Source: Flammeovirga agarivorans (GTDB lineage Bacteria; Bacteroidota; Bacteroidia; Cytophagales; Flammeovirgaceae). From it: a stretch of DNA of 64,000 nucleotides. The stretch is from positions 186,001 to 250,000 of the forward strand of contig NZ_JABAIL010000003.1 in the NCBI RefSeq assembly GCF_012641475.1. Direction: 5' to 3'. Every line of letters begins with the position of its first letter. The first letter of the stretch is position 1. Made by a program: the position numbers and the translations under genes. A model generated the notes under the pieces. It saw only the letters and a program-made list of their open reading frames with translations, ran no database searches and was not told the DNA's origin. Positions 16,197 through 25,388 of the stretch are shown here, piece after piece.

Positions 16197-17642
16197 TTAT
16201 AATTTTTTGCTGACTCTTTTCTGAACTAAGTAATCATCCAAAGCAAACTTTGAACAGTCCATACTTAAACCACTATTTTTCACTCCTAAGTGAGGTAGAT
16301 AAATGTCGTATTTCACTCCGTTTTGTTGCACCTCTCCAAATTCCAATGCCATGGTTACCTCTGCCATTGTTTCTTCACTCTCTGTAAAGACATAAGAAGC
16401 TAAACCTGCAGTAACATCGTTTGATTTCTGGATCACCTCTTCCGTTGTTTTGAACTTCAGAATTACCGCTACTGGTCCAAATACTTCATGTTGTAGTACG
16501 GCAGCCTTCGGATCATCCATCACAATCACTGTTGGCTTATAGTAGAAACCTTTTCCTTCTACCTTTTCACCACCAGTTAGTAACGTTCCTCCTTGAGCTA
16601 AGCAATCTTGTACAAACTGGTGTACACCATCTCTTGCTTTTTCACTTACTAGAGGTCCCATATCTGGGTTGTTTTCTCTACCAAAACCTAATTTTTTAGA
16701 TTCTGCGATCTCTACAAAACGCTTTACATATTCATCGAAGATACCCTCCTGAACAAAGAAACGGTTAGGAGCTACACAAATCTGACCCGTATTGCCATAT
16801 TTCACTCCCGTACCTACTGCTAAGGCATCGTCAATATTTGCATCATCAAATACAATAAACGGTGCATTACCACCACACTCCATCGAGTATCTTTTGATAG
16901 AGGTTTTGATACTTTGCTCAATTAATTTTTGAGCTGTATACGTGGCACCAATCATCGTAATTAATCGAGGAATAGTACTCTCACATAATGGAATACCCAC
17001 GTTCTGTCTGTTTCCACATAACACCGTGATTACACCCTTAGGGAAACCAACCTCATGGGCATATTCCGCTATCATTAATGCTGATAGTGGTGAAATTTCT
17101 GAAGGTTTAATAATGATAGAACAACCTGCAGCTAAAGCTGGACCTAGTTTAAATCCAAGGTTTAGTAATGGGAAATTATACGCCAAGAAAGCGACAACTA
17201 CACCTAATGGTTGATGTACCATTGTATGTTGGTGAGTTCCTTCTCTATCTGGAATTTCGAAATCTTCTTTTGCCAAGATTTCTTTCCCATAAAACTCAAG
17301 TGAATTAGTGATACTCACTACATCTTCGTCTGCTCCATCAAAAGTTTTTCCCATTTCATGAGAAACTACTTCTTTCAACAAGTCTTTATTTTCTAACAGC
17401 TTTGCTCTTAAAGCCATCATTTTGTCTACTCTCTCCTGAACTGGAGTTTTTGACCATACTTTAAAGCCCTCTTCAGCTGCTCTTAAAGCACATTCTGTAT
17501 CTTCTTTCTCTGCCCAAGCGATGGTTGCAACAACCTCTTCATTAGCAGGACATTTTACATCAAAAGTATTTTTCGATGAAGACTCAACAAAAGCTCCATC
17601 AATGTATAGGCCTTTATGACCATAGTGGTTCAGTACTTGCAT
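16197..17642 (-). CDS. NAD(P)-dependent aldehyde dehydrogenase (inferred 3,6-anhydrogalactose dehydrogenase)
   Basis: 481 residues, succinate-semialdehyde-dehydrogenase-like. Catalytic residues are visible: Asn156 in AYNFPLLN, Lys179 in IIKPSE, Glu255 in MECGGNAP and nucleophile Cys289 in NTGQICVAPNR. The related enzyme in known agar and carrageenan degraders oxidises 3,6-anhydrogalactose to 3,6-anhydrogalactonate, and the neighbouring cycloisomerase, kinase and aldolase fit that step exactly. The start overlaps the end of the upstream cycloisomerase gene by 29 bases. The D- rather than L-anhydro sugar is inferred from the kappa-carrageenase and GH127 genes. Confidence 0.9.
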   Translation of the reverse strand: MQVLNHYGHKGLYIDGAFVESSSKNTFDVKCPANEEVVATIAWAEKEDTECALRAAEEGFKVWSKTPVQERVDKMMALRAKLLENKDLLKEVVSHEMGKTFDGADEDVVSITNSLEFYGKEILAKEDFEIPDREGTHQHTMVHQPLGVVVAFLAYNFPLLNLGFKLGPALAAGCSIIIKPSEISPLSALMIAEYAHEVGFPKGVITVLCGNRQNVGIPLCESTIPRLITMIGATYTAQKLIEQSIKTSIKRYSMECGGNAPFIVFDDANIDDALAVGTGVKYGNTGQICVAPNRFFVQEGIFDEYVKRFVEIAESKKLGFGRENNPDMGPLVSEKARDGVHQFVQDCLAQGGTLLTGGEKVEGKGFYYKPTVIVMDDPKAAVLQHEVFGPVAVILKFKTTEEVIQKSNDVTAGLASYVFTESEETMAEVTMALEFGEVQQNGVKYDIYLPHLGVKNSGLSMDCSKFALDDYLVQKRVSKKL

Positions 17643-18774
17643 CTTTTTCTATTGAATATTTTTCTAAAAATTCTTGATTTACATCTACGCCTAACCCTGG
17701 TTGAGTTGGTATTCTGATTTCACCATTCTCTACCTTAATGTGATGTGTGGTTACATCATCTCTAAGTGGATTTTCTGTACGGTCCAATTCAATCATTGGA
17801 GCATCTCTAAACATTCTACCTGGGTTTTGGTCTAGGTTAGACACAAAGTGAACTGCTGCACTAATTGCAATCCAAGTTCCCCACGAATGTGGCACAATGT
17901 CTTTGTGATAAGTAGAGGCTAAAGTGGCGATACGTTTTGCTTCCGTTAGTCCACCTGTAGCACAAATATCTGGCTGTGCGATATCTACACATTCATTCTC
18001 AAATAATCGCTTGAAGCCATGTCTTAAATACTCACACTCACCTCCTGCAATAGGAATCGTCGTATTTTCTCTAAGCTTTTTATATCCTTGATAGTCTTCT
18101 GGGTGTACTGGTTCTTCAAACCAGCCTATATTTAAATGCTCTAATCGCTTACTAAGCTCTAAGGCTTCTCTATAATTGTAGGCATGGTTAGAGTCGATCA
18201 TTAGTTTTACATCATCTCCTAGATGTTGATTTAGAAGATTGACATAATAGACATCCTTTTCTAAGCCTAAACCTACTTTCATCTTAGCAGCTTTAAAACC
18301 TAACTCTCTGTAAAGTTTGGCTTCTTTGGCTAAATCTTCCTCTAATGTTGGAGAATCTGTGAAGTAAAATCCTGTAGCATAAGGGTGAATTACTGGGTTT
18401 TTAACACCACCCAACAACACACTAACTGGTTGATTAAGTAACTTCCCTTTTGCATCCCACATACCAACATCAATAGCACTAATGGCAGCGTTAAAAATAC
18501 CACTACGACCAAAGTCCAGTGATCTTAAATACATGATCTGCCATAACTTTTCATTTTCAAGTACATTTTCACCAAGAATAAAAGGCTTAAAAAACTCAAT
18601 ACCTGTTTTGATCATATCAGCTGGTCCATATCCTTCACCCCAACCGTATGTTCCATCTTCTAGGATAATCTTAACCAAGCATATTTTTCTAGAAGCATAA
18701 TGCCATTGTGAGAAATAGAAAGGATTTTCTAATTCCTGTGAAAGTACATATGGCTGAATATCTATTATCTTCAT
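17614..18774 (-). CDS. Enolase-superfamily (mandelate racemase-like) enzyme, inferred 3,6-anhydrogalactonate cycloisomerase
   Basis: 386 residues from the ATG at 18774; an in-frame GTG two codons earlier is less likely. The N-terminal capping domain is followed by the barrel with KMK (Lys164/Lys166), metal ligands Asp194 (IDSNHAY), Glu220 (FEEPV) and Glu246 (GGECEY), an Asp in QPDI and catalytic His296 in PHSWGTW. This is the MR-type KxK plus His set used by sugar-acid dehydratases and by anhydrogalactonate cycloisomerases. In this operon it most likely opens 3,6-anhydro-D-galactonate to 2-keto-3-deoxygalactonate. A galactonate dehydratase is the main alternative. Confidence 0.88.
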   Translation of the reverse strand: MKIIDIQPYVLSQELENPFYFSQWHYASRKICLVKIILEDGTYGWGEGYGPADMIKTGIEFFKPFILGENVLENEKLWQIMYLRSLDFGRSGIFNAAISAIDVGMWDAKGKLLNQPVSVLLGGVKNPVIHPYATGFYFTDSPTLEEDLAKEAKLYRELGFKAAKMKVGLGLEKDVYYVNLLNQHLGDDVKLMIDSNHAYNYREALELSKRLEHLNIGWFEEPVHPEDYQGYKKLRENTTIPIAGGECEYLRHGFKRLFENECVDIAQPDICATGGLTEAKRIATLASTYHKDIVPHSWGTWIAISAAVHFVSNLDQNPGRMFRDAPMIELDRTENPLRDDVTTHHIKVENGEIRIPTQPGLGVDVNQEFLEKYSIEKDASTEPLWS

Positions 18775-18811
18775 GATCACTAATTCTTTTATTGAAATAT
18801 TAAGCGGTGTA

Positions 18812-19870
18812 TTACAAATTAGAGTACCCTAGAATACAGATAGCAAAAATTAAAACACCTAAACCTCCAAGTAAAATCTTAAATGGCTGATCAGCGTTTT
18901 TCCATTCTCCTTCTCTATACCCCCAGAAATTGCTAATGATTAGGGATAATCCTAACATCATCGGCCAGCCAATTACAGGCCCTAATGTACCCATCAATGC
19001 CGCTCCTTGTCCGTAAACACCCAGTGCAGCAAACCAGAAAAGACCAGCGATTACTGCCCATGTATATGCTTTTGTACTGTTAGGTGTAGAGAAGTCTCCC
19101 CATGAATTATTGGTCACTAACTTGTAGACAGCGAACAATAAATTCATTGCAAATGCACCAATCAATACTACAACCCAAGCCACTAAACTTGCATCTTTAG
19201 GATCTACGTTATATTTAGTTACTGCTAATTCTGCAACGGGTGCAGTATTGGAAAACCCAATATTTAAGAAAGCTGACAGAACACCACATGCTACTGCAAT
19301 AGCTACTCCTGTCTGAATTGATTTCTTTGGTTTAGTTTCTACTTTTGGTGAAGCAACTAAAACATCACCATCTTCTTCTAACTCTTCTGATTCGATTGTT
19401 GCCTGTTGTTGTACTTTATCTCTTTTAACACCAGCAACAGCCGTAATTCCTACCCCTACTAATAACAATCCTACACCTACTAAAACAAGATTAAAGTTTT
19501 CAGGTAATGATTCCATCTGAAACATTGGAATTAACGATCCCATTGAAGCGGCTAATCCCATTACAATACCATATGTAATCGAGACTCCTGTGTATTCTAC
19601 ACTCACTCCAAAAAGTATACCTCCAATACCCCATAAGAAACCAAAAAGCATAGCCATTAGTAACACATTACTATCTGCTTCTCCTATAATGGTAAATGTC
19701 TCTGGAACTGCAATTAAAGCCCATGTAACTGGGAATAAAACCATAGCAACAAGTGCATGTACCACCCACCAATTTTCCCATTTCAAGGGAGAGATATGCT
19801 TCATACCTAATCCAAAAGTACCTTGGAAAAAGCTGGATAACAGGATCAATGTAATTGCTAGTATGTTCAT
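18812..19870 (-). CDS. RhaT-family sugar:proton symporter (inferred anhydrogalactose importer)
   Basis: 352 residues with about ten hydrophobic helices and a charged cytoplasmic loop near 155-190 (EELEEDGD, KVETKPKKS). The start LLSSFFQGTFGLGMKHISPLKWENWW and the helix with EYTGVSITYGIVMGLAASMGSLIP are RhaT (L-rhamnose-proton symporter) features. It would carry a monosaccharide across the inner membrane. As first gene of the catabolic operon, 37 bases before the cycloisomerase ATG and after the GH127 terminator, its cargo is most simply 3,6-anhydro-D-galactose, but galactose cannot be excluded. Confidence 0.88.
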   Translation of the reverse strand: MNILAITLILLSSFFQGTFGLGMKHISPLKWENWWVVHALVAMVLFPVTWALIAVPETFTIIGEADSNVLLMAMLFGFLWGIGGILFGVSVEYTGVSITYGIVMGLAASMGSLIPMFQMESLPENFNLVLVGVGLLLVGVGITAVAGVKRDKVQQQATIESEELEEDGDVLVASPKVETKPKKSIQTGVAIAVACGVLSAFLNIGFSNTAPVAELAVTKYNVDPKDASLVAWVVVLIGAFAMNLLFAVYKLVTNNSWGDFSTPNSTKAYTWAVIAGLFWFAALGVYGQGAALMGTLGPVIGWPMMLGLSLIISNFWGYREGEWKNADQPFKILLGGLGVLIFAICILGYSNL

Positions 19871-19900
19871 TTATTTAGGTAGATTAATTTTGAAAAAATG

Positions 19901-19937
19901 AAAAAACAAAGAGTGACATTATCATATCACCCTTTGC
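19901..19937 (-). terminator. Terminator between GH127 gene and transporter operon
   Basis: Stem CAAAGaGTGA / TCACcCTTTG with one mismatch; on the minus strand it is followed by TTTTTT. Some read-through into the transporter operon is possible. Confidence 0.75.
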
Positions 19938-19946
19938 ACTGTGTTA

Positions 19947-21974
19947 TTACAAATTATTCCAAATAACAGGCATAAAGACTGTCATTTCAGATTGTCCGCG
20001 ATTGTTCCAGGTAAAGTATGGAACCATCTTTATTTTTGTTTCCTCAAATTCTGGTCTGTCAACTGTTGAGTACATGTCCTTTTTATCCTGATCCTTACGG
20101 ATTAAGATTGGTGTTTCAATTGTTGCTACACCACCAAGAAAATCTTTATCGTAATTCACTTTTAATGGAGCTGCACCTTTGATATAAACATCAAGAATAT
20201 TTACATCTTTTGGCAAGTCTGGAGTCTCTACACAATAAACTACAGGACCACGTTTTACAGCCACTTGGTTTCTTGCTTCTTCAACAAGTGGGTTTGCCTC
20301 TACCAACTTCACTTCCATTGGCATATCAATAGTGACAATATCACCTTTCTTCCACTTTCTGTTTACTATTGCAAACTCACCTTCAGTTACTTTGATATCC
20401 AACTCTTTATTATTGACCTTGATTGTTGTTCCTTCAGCCCATTTAGGAATACGCAACATCATATCGAAAGCCTCTTTTTTCGCCTTTTCTACGGTGATAT
20501 TTACTTCTCCATCCCAAGGGTAATTAGATACTTGATTAAGAATCAAGTCCGAACCATCCTCTAATTGTGTCTTCAATCTGTTTCCACCGTATAAGTTAAC
20601 AGCTACACCATTTTGTGATAAACTGTAGGCCCAATTCGATGATTTTGCAATAGTTCTTACAATGTTAGGAGGACAACAGAAACACTCAAGGTATGGCTCT
20701 CTTGTAGGTGTCTCTGTATTATGTTTTGTATAATCTCTAGATCCAGCCACCATTCTTAGTGGATTAGAATAGAAATAATCTTTGCCCTCTAATGAAATAC
20801 CAGATAATCCACTGTTATATAACACTAGTTCCATGATGTCCGCATATTTCGACTCACCATGAATCCCCAACATTCTGTATGAGAACATTGAATTACACAC
20901 ATTTGCACAAGTTTCGTTATATGCCGTCATGTTCGGCATCATGTAGGCATCAATAAAGCCTTCTTCAATTTTATCTCTATGTGTAGACGCACCATAATGT
21001 GCTTGACCAACTGCACCTGTTACATACATTTTCTTTTCTGTAACATTACCCCACAATCTATCTAATGCATCTACTAATTCTTTTTCTCCAGTTTCTGATG
21101 CAACATCTGCAGCTCCTGCATAATAGTATAAAGCTAAAACGGCATGACCAACCGCCTCATCTGCTTCTCTAATCGCAACTCTTTCTTGCACCATATCACC
21201 AATAGGGTAGCCTTTAGTTTCATTCGTTTCAACTACAGGATATTTACCTCTATTATTGATGAATTGCTCTGCTAATTTTAGGTAGTTTTCATTTGAAGTT
21301 GTTCTATACATCTCAACTAGACCCATAATCTGAGTTTGATTGAAACCAAATCTTGCTAAACGCTCTTCGTTACTACCAAATGTTGCATATAAATAATCTG
21401 CATGTTTCTTTGCTACGTTCAAGAAGTTATCCTGACCAGTAACTCTATAGTGAATACAAGCAGAAGTTAGTAAGTGCCCTGAGTTATACATCTCATGGAA
21501 CTTTCTATTTTCGTATCTATCTACGTTAGACCTTAATTGCACTTGAGTTTGAAGATATCCGTCATCCTCCTGTGCTTTTGCGATAATGTCTATGTAGCCA
21601 TCAATTTCTTTTAACAGGTCTTTGTCTCCATTTTGGGCATATACATACATAGAAGCTTCTATCCACTTATAGAAATCTCCATCATGCCAGTGCATACCTT
21701 TATGCTTTCCTTCTTTTAAACCTGCTGCTATTTTGAAGTTGTTAAGTGCATGTCCCACATCACCAGTCAACACCTCTCCCATATAAGGGACCATAGAATT
21801 TTCAGCCACATCAAATTTGTCAGCCCAGAACCCTTCTGTCCATTTACAGTCTCCTATGTTGATACTCTTAAGATGAACATGAGGTGTTTTTTGCTGACCT
21901 AAAATTCCTTTTTCTTGTGCTGCAGAAATATTTGTTACTAATGCAGCGCAAGCCATAACGATCAATTTTTTCAT
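19947..21974 (-). CDS. GH127 glycoside hydrolase, inferred alpha-1,3-(3,6-anhydro)-D-galactosidase
   Basis: 675 residues with a signal peptide (ends TNISAAQ), so exported, probably periplasmic. The GH127 (alpha/alpha)6 barrel is marked by the Cys-rich zinc/nucleophile motif ECFCCPPN with Glu430, Cys431, Cys433 and Cys434, and by MPNMTAYNETCAN about 75 residues earlier. Classical GH127 enzymes are beta-L-arabinofuranosidases. In Zobellia carrageenan catabolism, however, GH127 members remove 3,6-anhydro-D-galactose from desulfated neo-carrabiose oligosaccharides, and the context here strongly favours that activity. It is a one-gene unit with terminators on both sides. Confidence 0.88.
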   Translation of the reverse strand: MKKLIVMACAALVTNISAAQEKGILGQQKTPHVHLKSINIGDCKWTEGFWADKFDVAENSMVPYMGEVLTGDVGHALNNFKIAAGLKEGKHKGMHWHDGDFYKWIEASMYVYAQNGDKDLLKEIDGYIDIIAKAQEDDGYLQTQVQLRSNVDRYENRKFHEMYNSGHLLTSACIHYRVTGQDNFLNVAKKHADYLYATFGSNEERLARFGFNQTQIMGLVEMYRTTSNENYLKLAEQFINNRGKYPVVETNETKGYPIGDMVQERVAIREADEAVGHAVLALYYYAGAADVASETGEKELVDALDRLWGNVTEKKMYVTGAVGQAHYGASTHRDKIEEGFIDAYMMPNMTAYNETCANVCNSMFSYRMLGIHGESKYADIMELVLYNSGLSGISLEGKDYFYSNPLRMVAGSRDYTKHNTETPTREPYLECFCCPPNIVRTIAKSSNWAYSLSQNGVAVNLYGGNRLKTQLEDGSDLILNQVSNYPWDGEVNITVEKAKKEAFDMMLRIPKWAEGTTIKVNNKELDIKVTEGEFAIVNRKWKKGDIVTIDMPMEVKLVEANPLVEEARNQVAVKRGPVVYCVETPDLPKDVNILDVYIKGAAPLKVNYDKDFLGGVATIETPILIRKDQDKKDMYSTVDRPEFEETKIKMVPYFTWNNRGQSEMTVFMPVIWNNL

Positions 21975-22117
21975 AATAATAGATTGATTATTGCTTTATT
22001 ATTATATCTAGTGCTATAAGCTTTGTTGTATATTACTACTAGTTTACAGTGTAAAATTACTAGCTGCTGCAGAGAATTTATTCTCAAAAATTATCCAATC
22101 ACGGTAAAAAATTAGCA

Positions 22118-22150
22118 TAAAAAAACTGACCCAAAATGGGCCAGTTTTAC
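22118..22150 (-). terminator. Terminator of GH16-Big2 gene
   Basis: Stem AAAACTGaCCC / GGGcCAGTTTT with an AAAAT loop; on the minus strand it runs straight into a T tract. It lies directly after the GH16-Big2 stop codon. Confidence 0.85.
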
Positions 22151-22156
22151 TCCTTC

Positions 22157-25147
22157 TTATTCTATAAGAACTTTCGAATTGAATAGATAATTAGTAGTTG
22201 TAACATGTAAAAGGTAAACACCCTTTAAATGCATAGTATGAAATGATTCTATTTTAACTTGAGATTTATTACTAAATGATTTTTCTAAAACAAGTTGTCC
22301 ATGTAAGTCATATAACTGAACCATACCTTCTTCACTACTTGGTAAGGCAACATTTAAATCTTCTCCACGAACAGGGTTAGGATATACTTTAATCGATGAG
22401 CTTTCATCTATAACTGATGTCACTCTATTTGATGAAGAAGTATCATCCCAATTGAATTTTGTCGCATTCTGACTATTGCTTGTCGATGCAAACAATGGAT
22501 TATTATTTAATGATTCATCCACCACTAAATACTTTCCATTTACTTTTCCTTTGATTAGTAGATAGTTATCAGAGACTTCGAATGTAAACTTTTGTCTATC
22601 AAAAATACCTGTGGCTCCACATTTAATTGGATCATTAGTTCCTGAAGCTACTGTAACATACTTTCCAGTACCAATAGACTGTAAAGCAAAGTACCCATCT
22701 GCATCTACTACTAAGTACTCTTCATTTGATGAAACAGATGACTTAGTCGCCTGCAATGCAGTTCCTGAACCTGCATTCACCGTAATATAAGTACCATCAA
22801 CTGTACTTAACCAAATTGTACTTCCTGCAGTAGGTACATCAGTAACTCCACCGTTATTATCCTCAGTAACAGTTACTGAACAAGATGCAGTATAGCTACC
22901 ATCATTAGTAGTTACACGAACTGTAGTTGATCCAGCTGCAACTGCTGTAACAACACCATTATTTACTGTAGCAATTGAGTTATTATCACAAGACCATGAA
23001 ACTGACTTGTTTGTTGCGTTAGAAGGTAAAACATTTGCAGTAAGCGTAACGTTTTCCCCCGCATTTAAATTAAGATTATTAGTATTAAGTGATACAGAAG
23101 TTACAGGTGTAGTCGTATTACTACCTTCTTCTGTTAATTTAAGGTCATCAATATAATATTGTCCTCCTTGGTTATTCCAGAACCAAATACGGTAATCATT
23201 TACTGATGATGAAGTTGTAAAAGTAATGCTAAGTTGATTATATGATATTGAAGTGAATAATGCATTTTCAATAAAAGTATTAGTGGTAGCATTCGTTACA
23301 CCAAGGTAAACACTTTGTCCTTGGCTTTGAACTTTACCCCAAGCTGTTAAAGTGTAGGTAGTATTAGCAGCTAAAGATACCACCTGATTGATCGAACCGT
23401 TACCGTTAATATAGCCTGCTTTCGATCCATTTCTACTGTTGTTATTCACAATAGCTCCTCCACCTTCTAAGTTCCAATCTGATTCATCTGAAAGTTCGAA
23501 TCCAGGATTATCAAGCAAGTTATCATTGATAAGAACAGTAACTGTAGCTTGATCTTCAAAACTACCATCAACGGTTGTCACCTTAATGGTTGTTGTACCT
23601 TCATTCACTGCTGTAATAACACCGTTGGAAACCGTTGCTACATTGTTGTTTGATGAAGACCAAGTAACCCCTTTATTTGTTGCATTAGAAGGAACTACAT
23701 TCGCAGTAATTGATTGTGTTTCCCCTTTGTTTAAGCTTACTTGATTAGTAGAAAGGTTTACTCCTGTTACTCCAACATCTGGAGTTTCTTCTCCCTCTCC
23801 TTCAACAATTTCAAAATTATCACAAACTGCATCGTTTGCAGACCAGAACCATAATCTGTAAGTAGCTTCTGTTGCTCCTGTGTTTACAGTAATACTTCCA
23901 TTTGTGTAGTTCGTCGAATTGAATTCATAATTCTTAACTAATGTATTCGAAACGGCTTCGTTTAAACCAAAATAAGCTTTACCACCTTGGCTTAATACTT
24001 TTCCATCTACAGAAATAGTATAAGTTGTATTTGCCTTTAATGTAATTATTTGAGCAACATTTCCGTTCGTTACTTGAGCAGCATAATTACCATTAGATAC
24101 ATTACTTTGAACAATAGAACTTAAACCAGAACCTGCATTCCAATAGTTCAATGAACCTTCTTCAAAACCTGGGTTACCAATATCACCAACACCTAATACA
24201 GGGTTGTTATTTGTACCTGATTTCTCCCAAACTCTTACATAGTCTACATACATTGTTGTAGGCATTCCTGGTAATTGAGCTTTAGCATCTGCATCCGTTT
24301 CAGGGTTTACCGCATTGTTTCTGTTGTTGTAGAACTCTACAAATGGCTTTCTTAAACCCAAAGATAAAGTAACGTTCATTGGACGGTACCAATAAGTATT
24401 TGGCTTTCTTCCAACTTCAATACCATCAACATACCAAATGATTTCCGTCTCATTTACTTCACAACCATAAATATGGTAGTCTTCCGTCGGATCCCATGGT
24501 GCGCGGTACTTATTTAATTGCTCATCTGGATAAGCTTTTGGTCTTCTCCAAACGCCTTCATTACCTACTTTTACTACAGCATGAAGGTTATGGTCCATAT
24601 CTCTGATATCATCCTGATGACCTTCGTACCAGTCAAACTGTTGTAATTCTACTACATCAATTTCACTATAAACTGTTTTTCCATTCCCTACTGAGTAATC
24701 AAAGTTTGAATACAACCAGAAAGATGGACAAACACCTTCACCGATGTCAGCACCTTTAATTTTTGCTTCGTAGTATCCGTATGTAAAAGTCTGATACGAT
24801 TTTAAAATACCAGATTTAAAATAGGTACCACCATCAGAAGCATTGTTAGGGTTCTGACGCATTGTTAACTCAGCTGCACCATTGTTGATTTGCACATTCT
24901 GAGCATTGTCCCACTTCCATGCCGTGGTATTTGGAAGGTTTCCTGTTCTGATCCACTTCGACCAGTCGGGTGTTGCTCCGTTGAATTCATCTGAAGCACT
25001 CCATTTAATTTCCCACTCATCGTTGGGATTTGACGTTTTGATTGGTTTTTGTGCATACGCACTTGAAGAGAGCACCAAACATAAAATGATTGATACCAGT
25101 TTTGCCCAGGCCTTGGGCAAATTTTCATTTAGTTGGTCTTTGATCAT
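22157..25147 (-). CDS. Modular GH16 kappa-carrageenase-like enzyme with CBM, Big2 and T9SS domains
   Basis: 996 residues. Signal peptide to about 32. GH16 domain at 42-310 with the beta-bulge active site SEIDVVEL (Glu162 nucleophile, Asp164, Glu167 acid/base) and TYWYRPMNVTLSLGLRKP, which match kappa-carrageenases. Then come two copies of a CBM-like beta-sandwich plus Big2 pair: CBM 323-448, Big2 458-538, CBM 543-672, Big2 681-761 (both Big2 copies have PSNATNK.V.WS). A beta-trefoil-like domain (about 775-905) and a T9SS type A sorting domain (about 918-996, VYPNPVRGE) follow. The Alteromonadales kappa-carrageenase also carries a Big2-like tail. It should be secreted and attached to the cell surface, where it would cut polymeric kappa-carrageenan. 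It is transcribed on its own. Confidence 0.9.
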   Translation of the reverse strand: MIKDQLNENLPKAWAKLVSIILCLVLSSSAYAQKPIKTSNPNDEWEIKWSASDEFNGATPDWSKWIRTGNLPNTTAWKWDNAQNVQINNGAAELTMRQNPNNASDGGTYFKSGILKSYQTFTYGYYEAKIKGADIGEGVCPSFWLYSNFDYSVGNGKTVYSEIDVVELQQFDWYEGHQDDIRDMDHNLHAVVKVGNEGVWRRPKAYPDEQLNKYRAPWDPTEDYHIYGCEVNETEIIWYVDGIEVGRKPNTYWYRPMNVTLSLGLRKPFVEFYNNRNNAVNPETDADAKAQLPGMPTTMYVDYVRVWEKSGTNNNPVLGVGDIGNPGFEEGSLNYWNAGSGLSSIVQSNVSNGNYAAQVTNGNVAQIITLKANTTYTISVDGKVLSQGGKAYFGLNEAVSNTLVKNYEFNSTNYTNGSITVNTGATEATYRLWFWSANDAVCDNFEIVEGEGEETPDVGVTGVNLSTNQVSLNKGETQSITANVVPSNATNKGVTWSSSNNNVATVSNGVITAVNEGTTTIKVTTVDGSFEDQATVTVLINDNLLDNPGFELSDESDWNLEGGGAIVNNNSRNGSKAGYINGNGSINQVVSLAANTTYTLTAWGKVQSQGQSVYLGVTNATTNTFIENALFTSISYNQLSITFTTSSSVNDYRIWFWNNQGGQYYIDDLKLTEEGSNTTTPVTSVSLNTNNLNLNAGENVTLTANVLPSNATNKSVSWSCDNNSIATVNNGVVTAVAAGSTTVRVTTNDGSYTASCSVTVTEDNNGGVTDVPTAGSTIWLSTVDGTYITVNAGSGTALQATKSSVSSNEEYLVVDADGYFALQSIGTGKYVTVASGTNDPIKCGATGIFDRQKFTFEVSDNYLLIKGKVNGKYLVVDESLNNNPLFASTSNSQNATKFNWDDTSSSNRVTSVIDESSSIKVYPNPVRGEDLNVALPSSEEGMVQLYDLHGQLVLEKSFSNKSQVKIESFHTMHLKGVYLLHVTTTNYLFNSKVLIE

Positions 25148-25324
25148 AATTTAGACGTCTTGATTATACAAGGCTATTCAGCTGGTTTACAAATAGCTAC
25201 ATGCACAATCGTGGTGAATAATTCATTTCAATGACAATTTATGGCTACATAGAAATTTTAAATAACTGATAATTACCCTCTTATAATCAATTCTTAACCT
25301 TTAGTTTTCACCATAAATAGAAAG

Positions 25325-25367
25325 CAAAAAAAGCAAGGTCATTACCAAAAAGTAACGACCTTGCTGT
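25325..25367 (-). terminator. Terminator of SusC-SusD-SGBP unit
   Basis: Long stem AGCAAGGTCaTTAC / GTAAcGACCTTGCT with one mismatch, followed on the minus strand by a seven-base T tract. Confidence 0.85.
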
Positions 25368-25388
25368 GCTTCATCAGTTCAATTATAA

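Noticed and set aside
16197-18774. Simple D-galactonate (De Ley-Doudoroff) operon
   Set aside because: The aldehyde dehydrogenase and the carrageenan setting make galactonate itself an unlikely entry point; an anhydrogalactose route uses all five genes.
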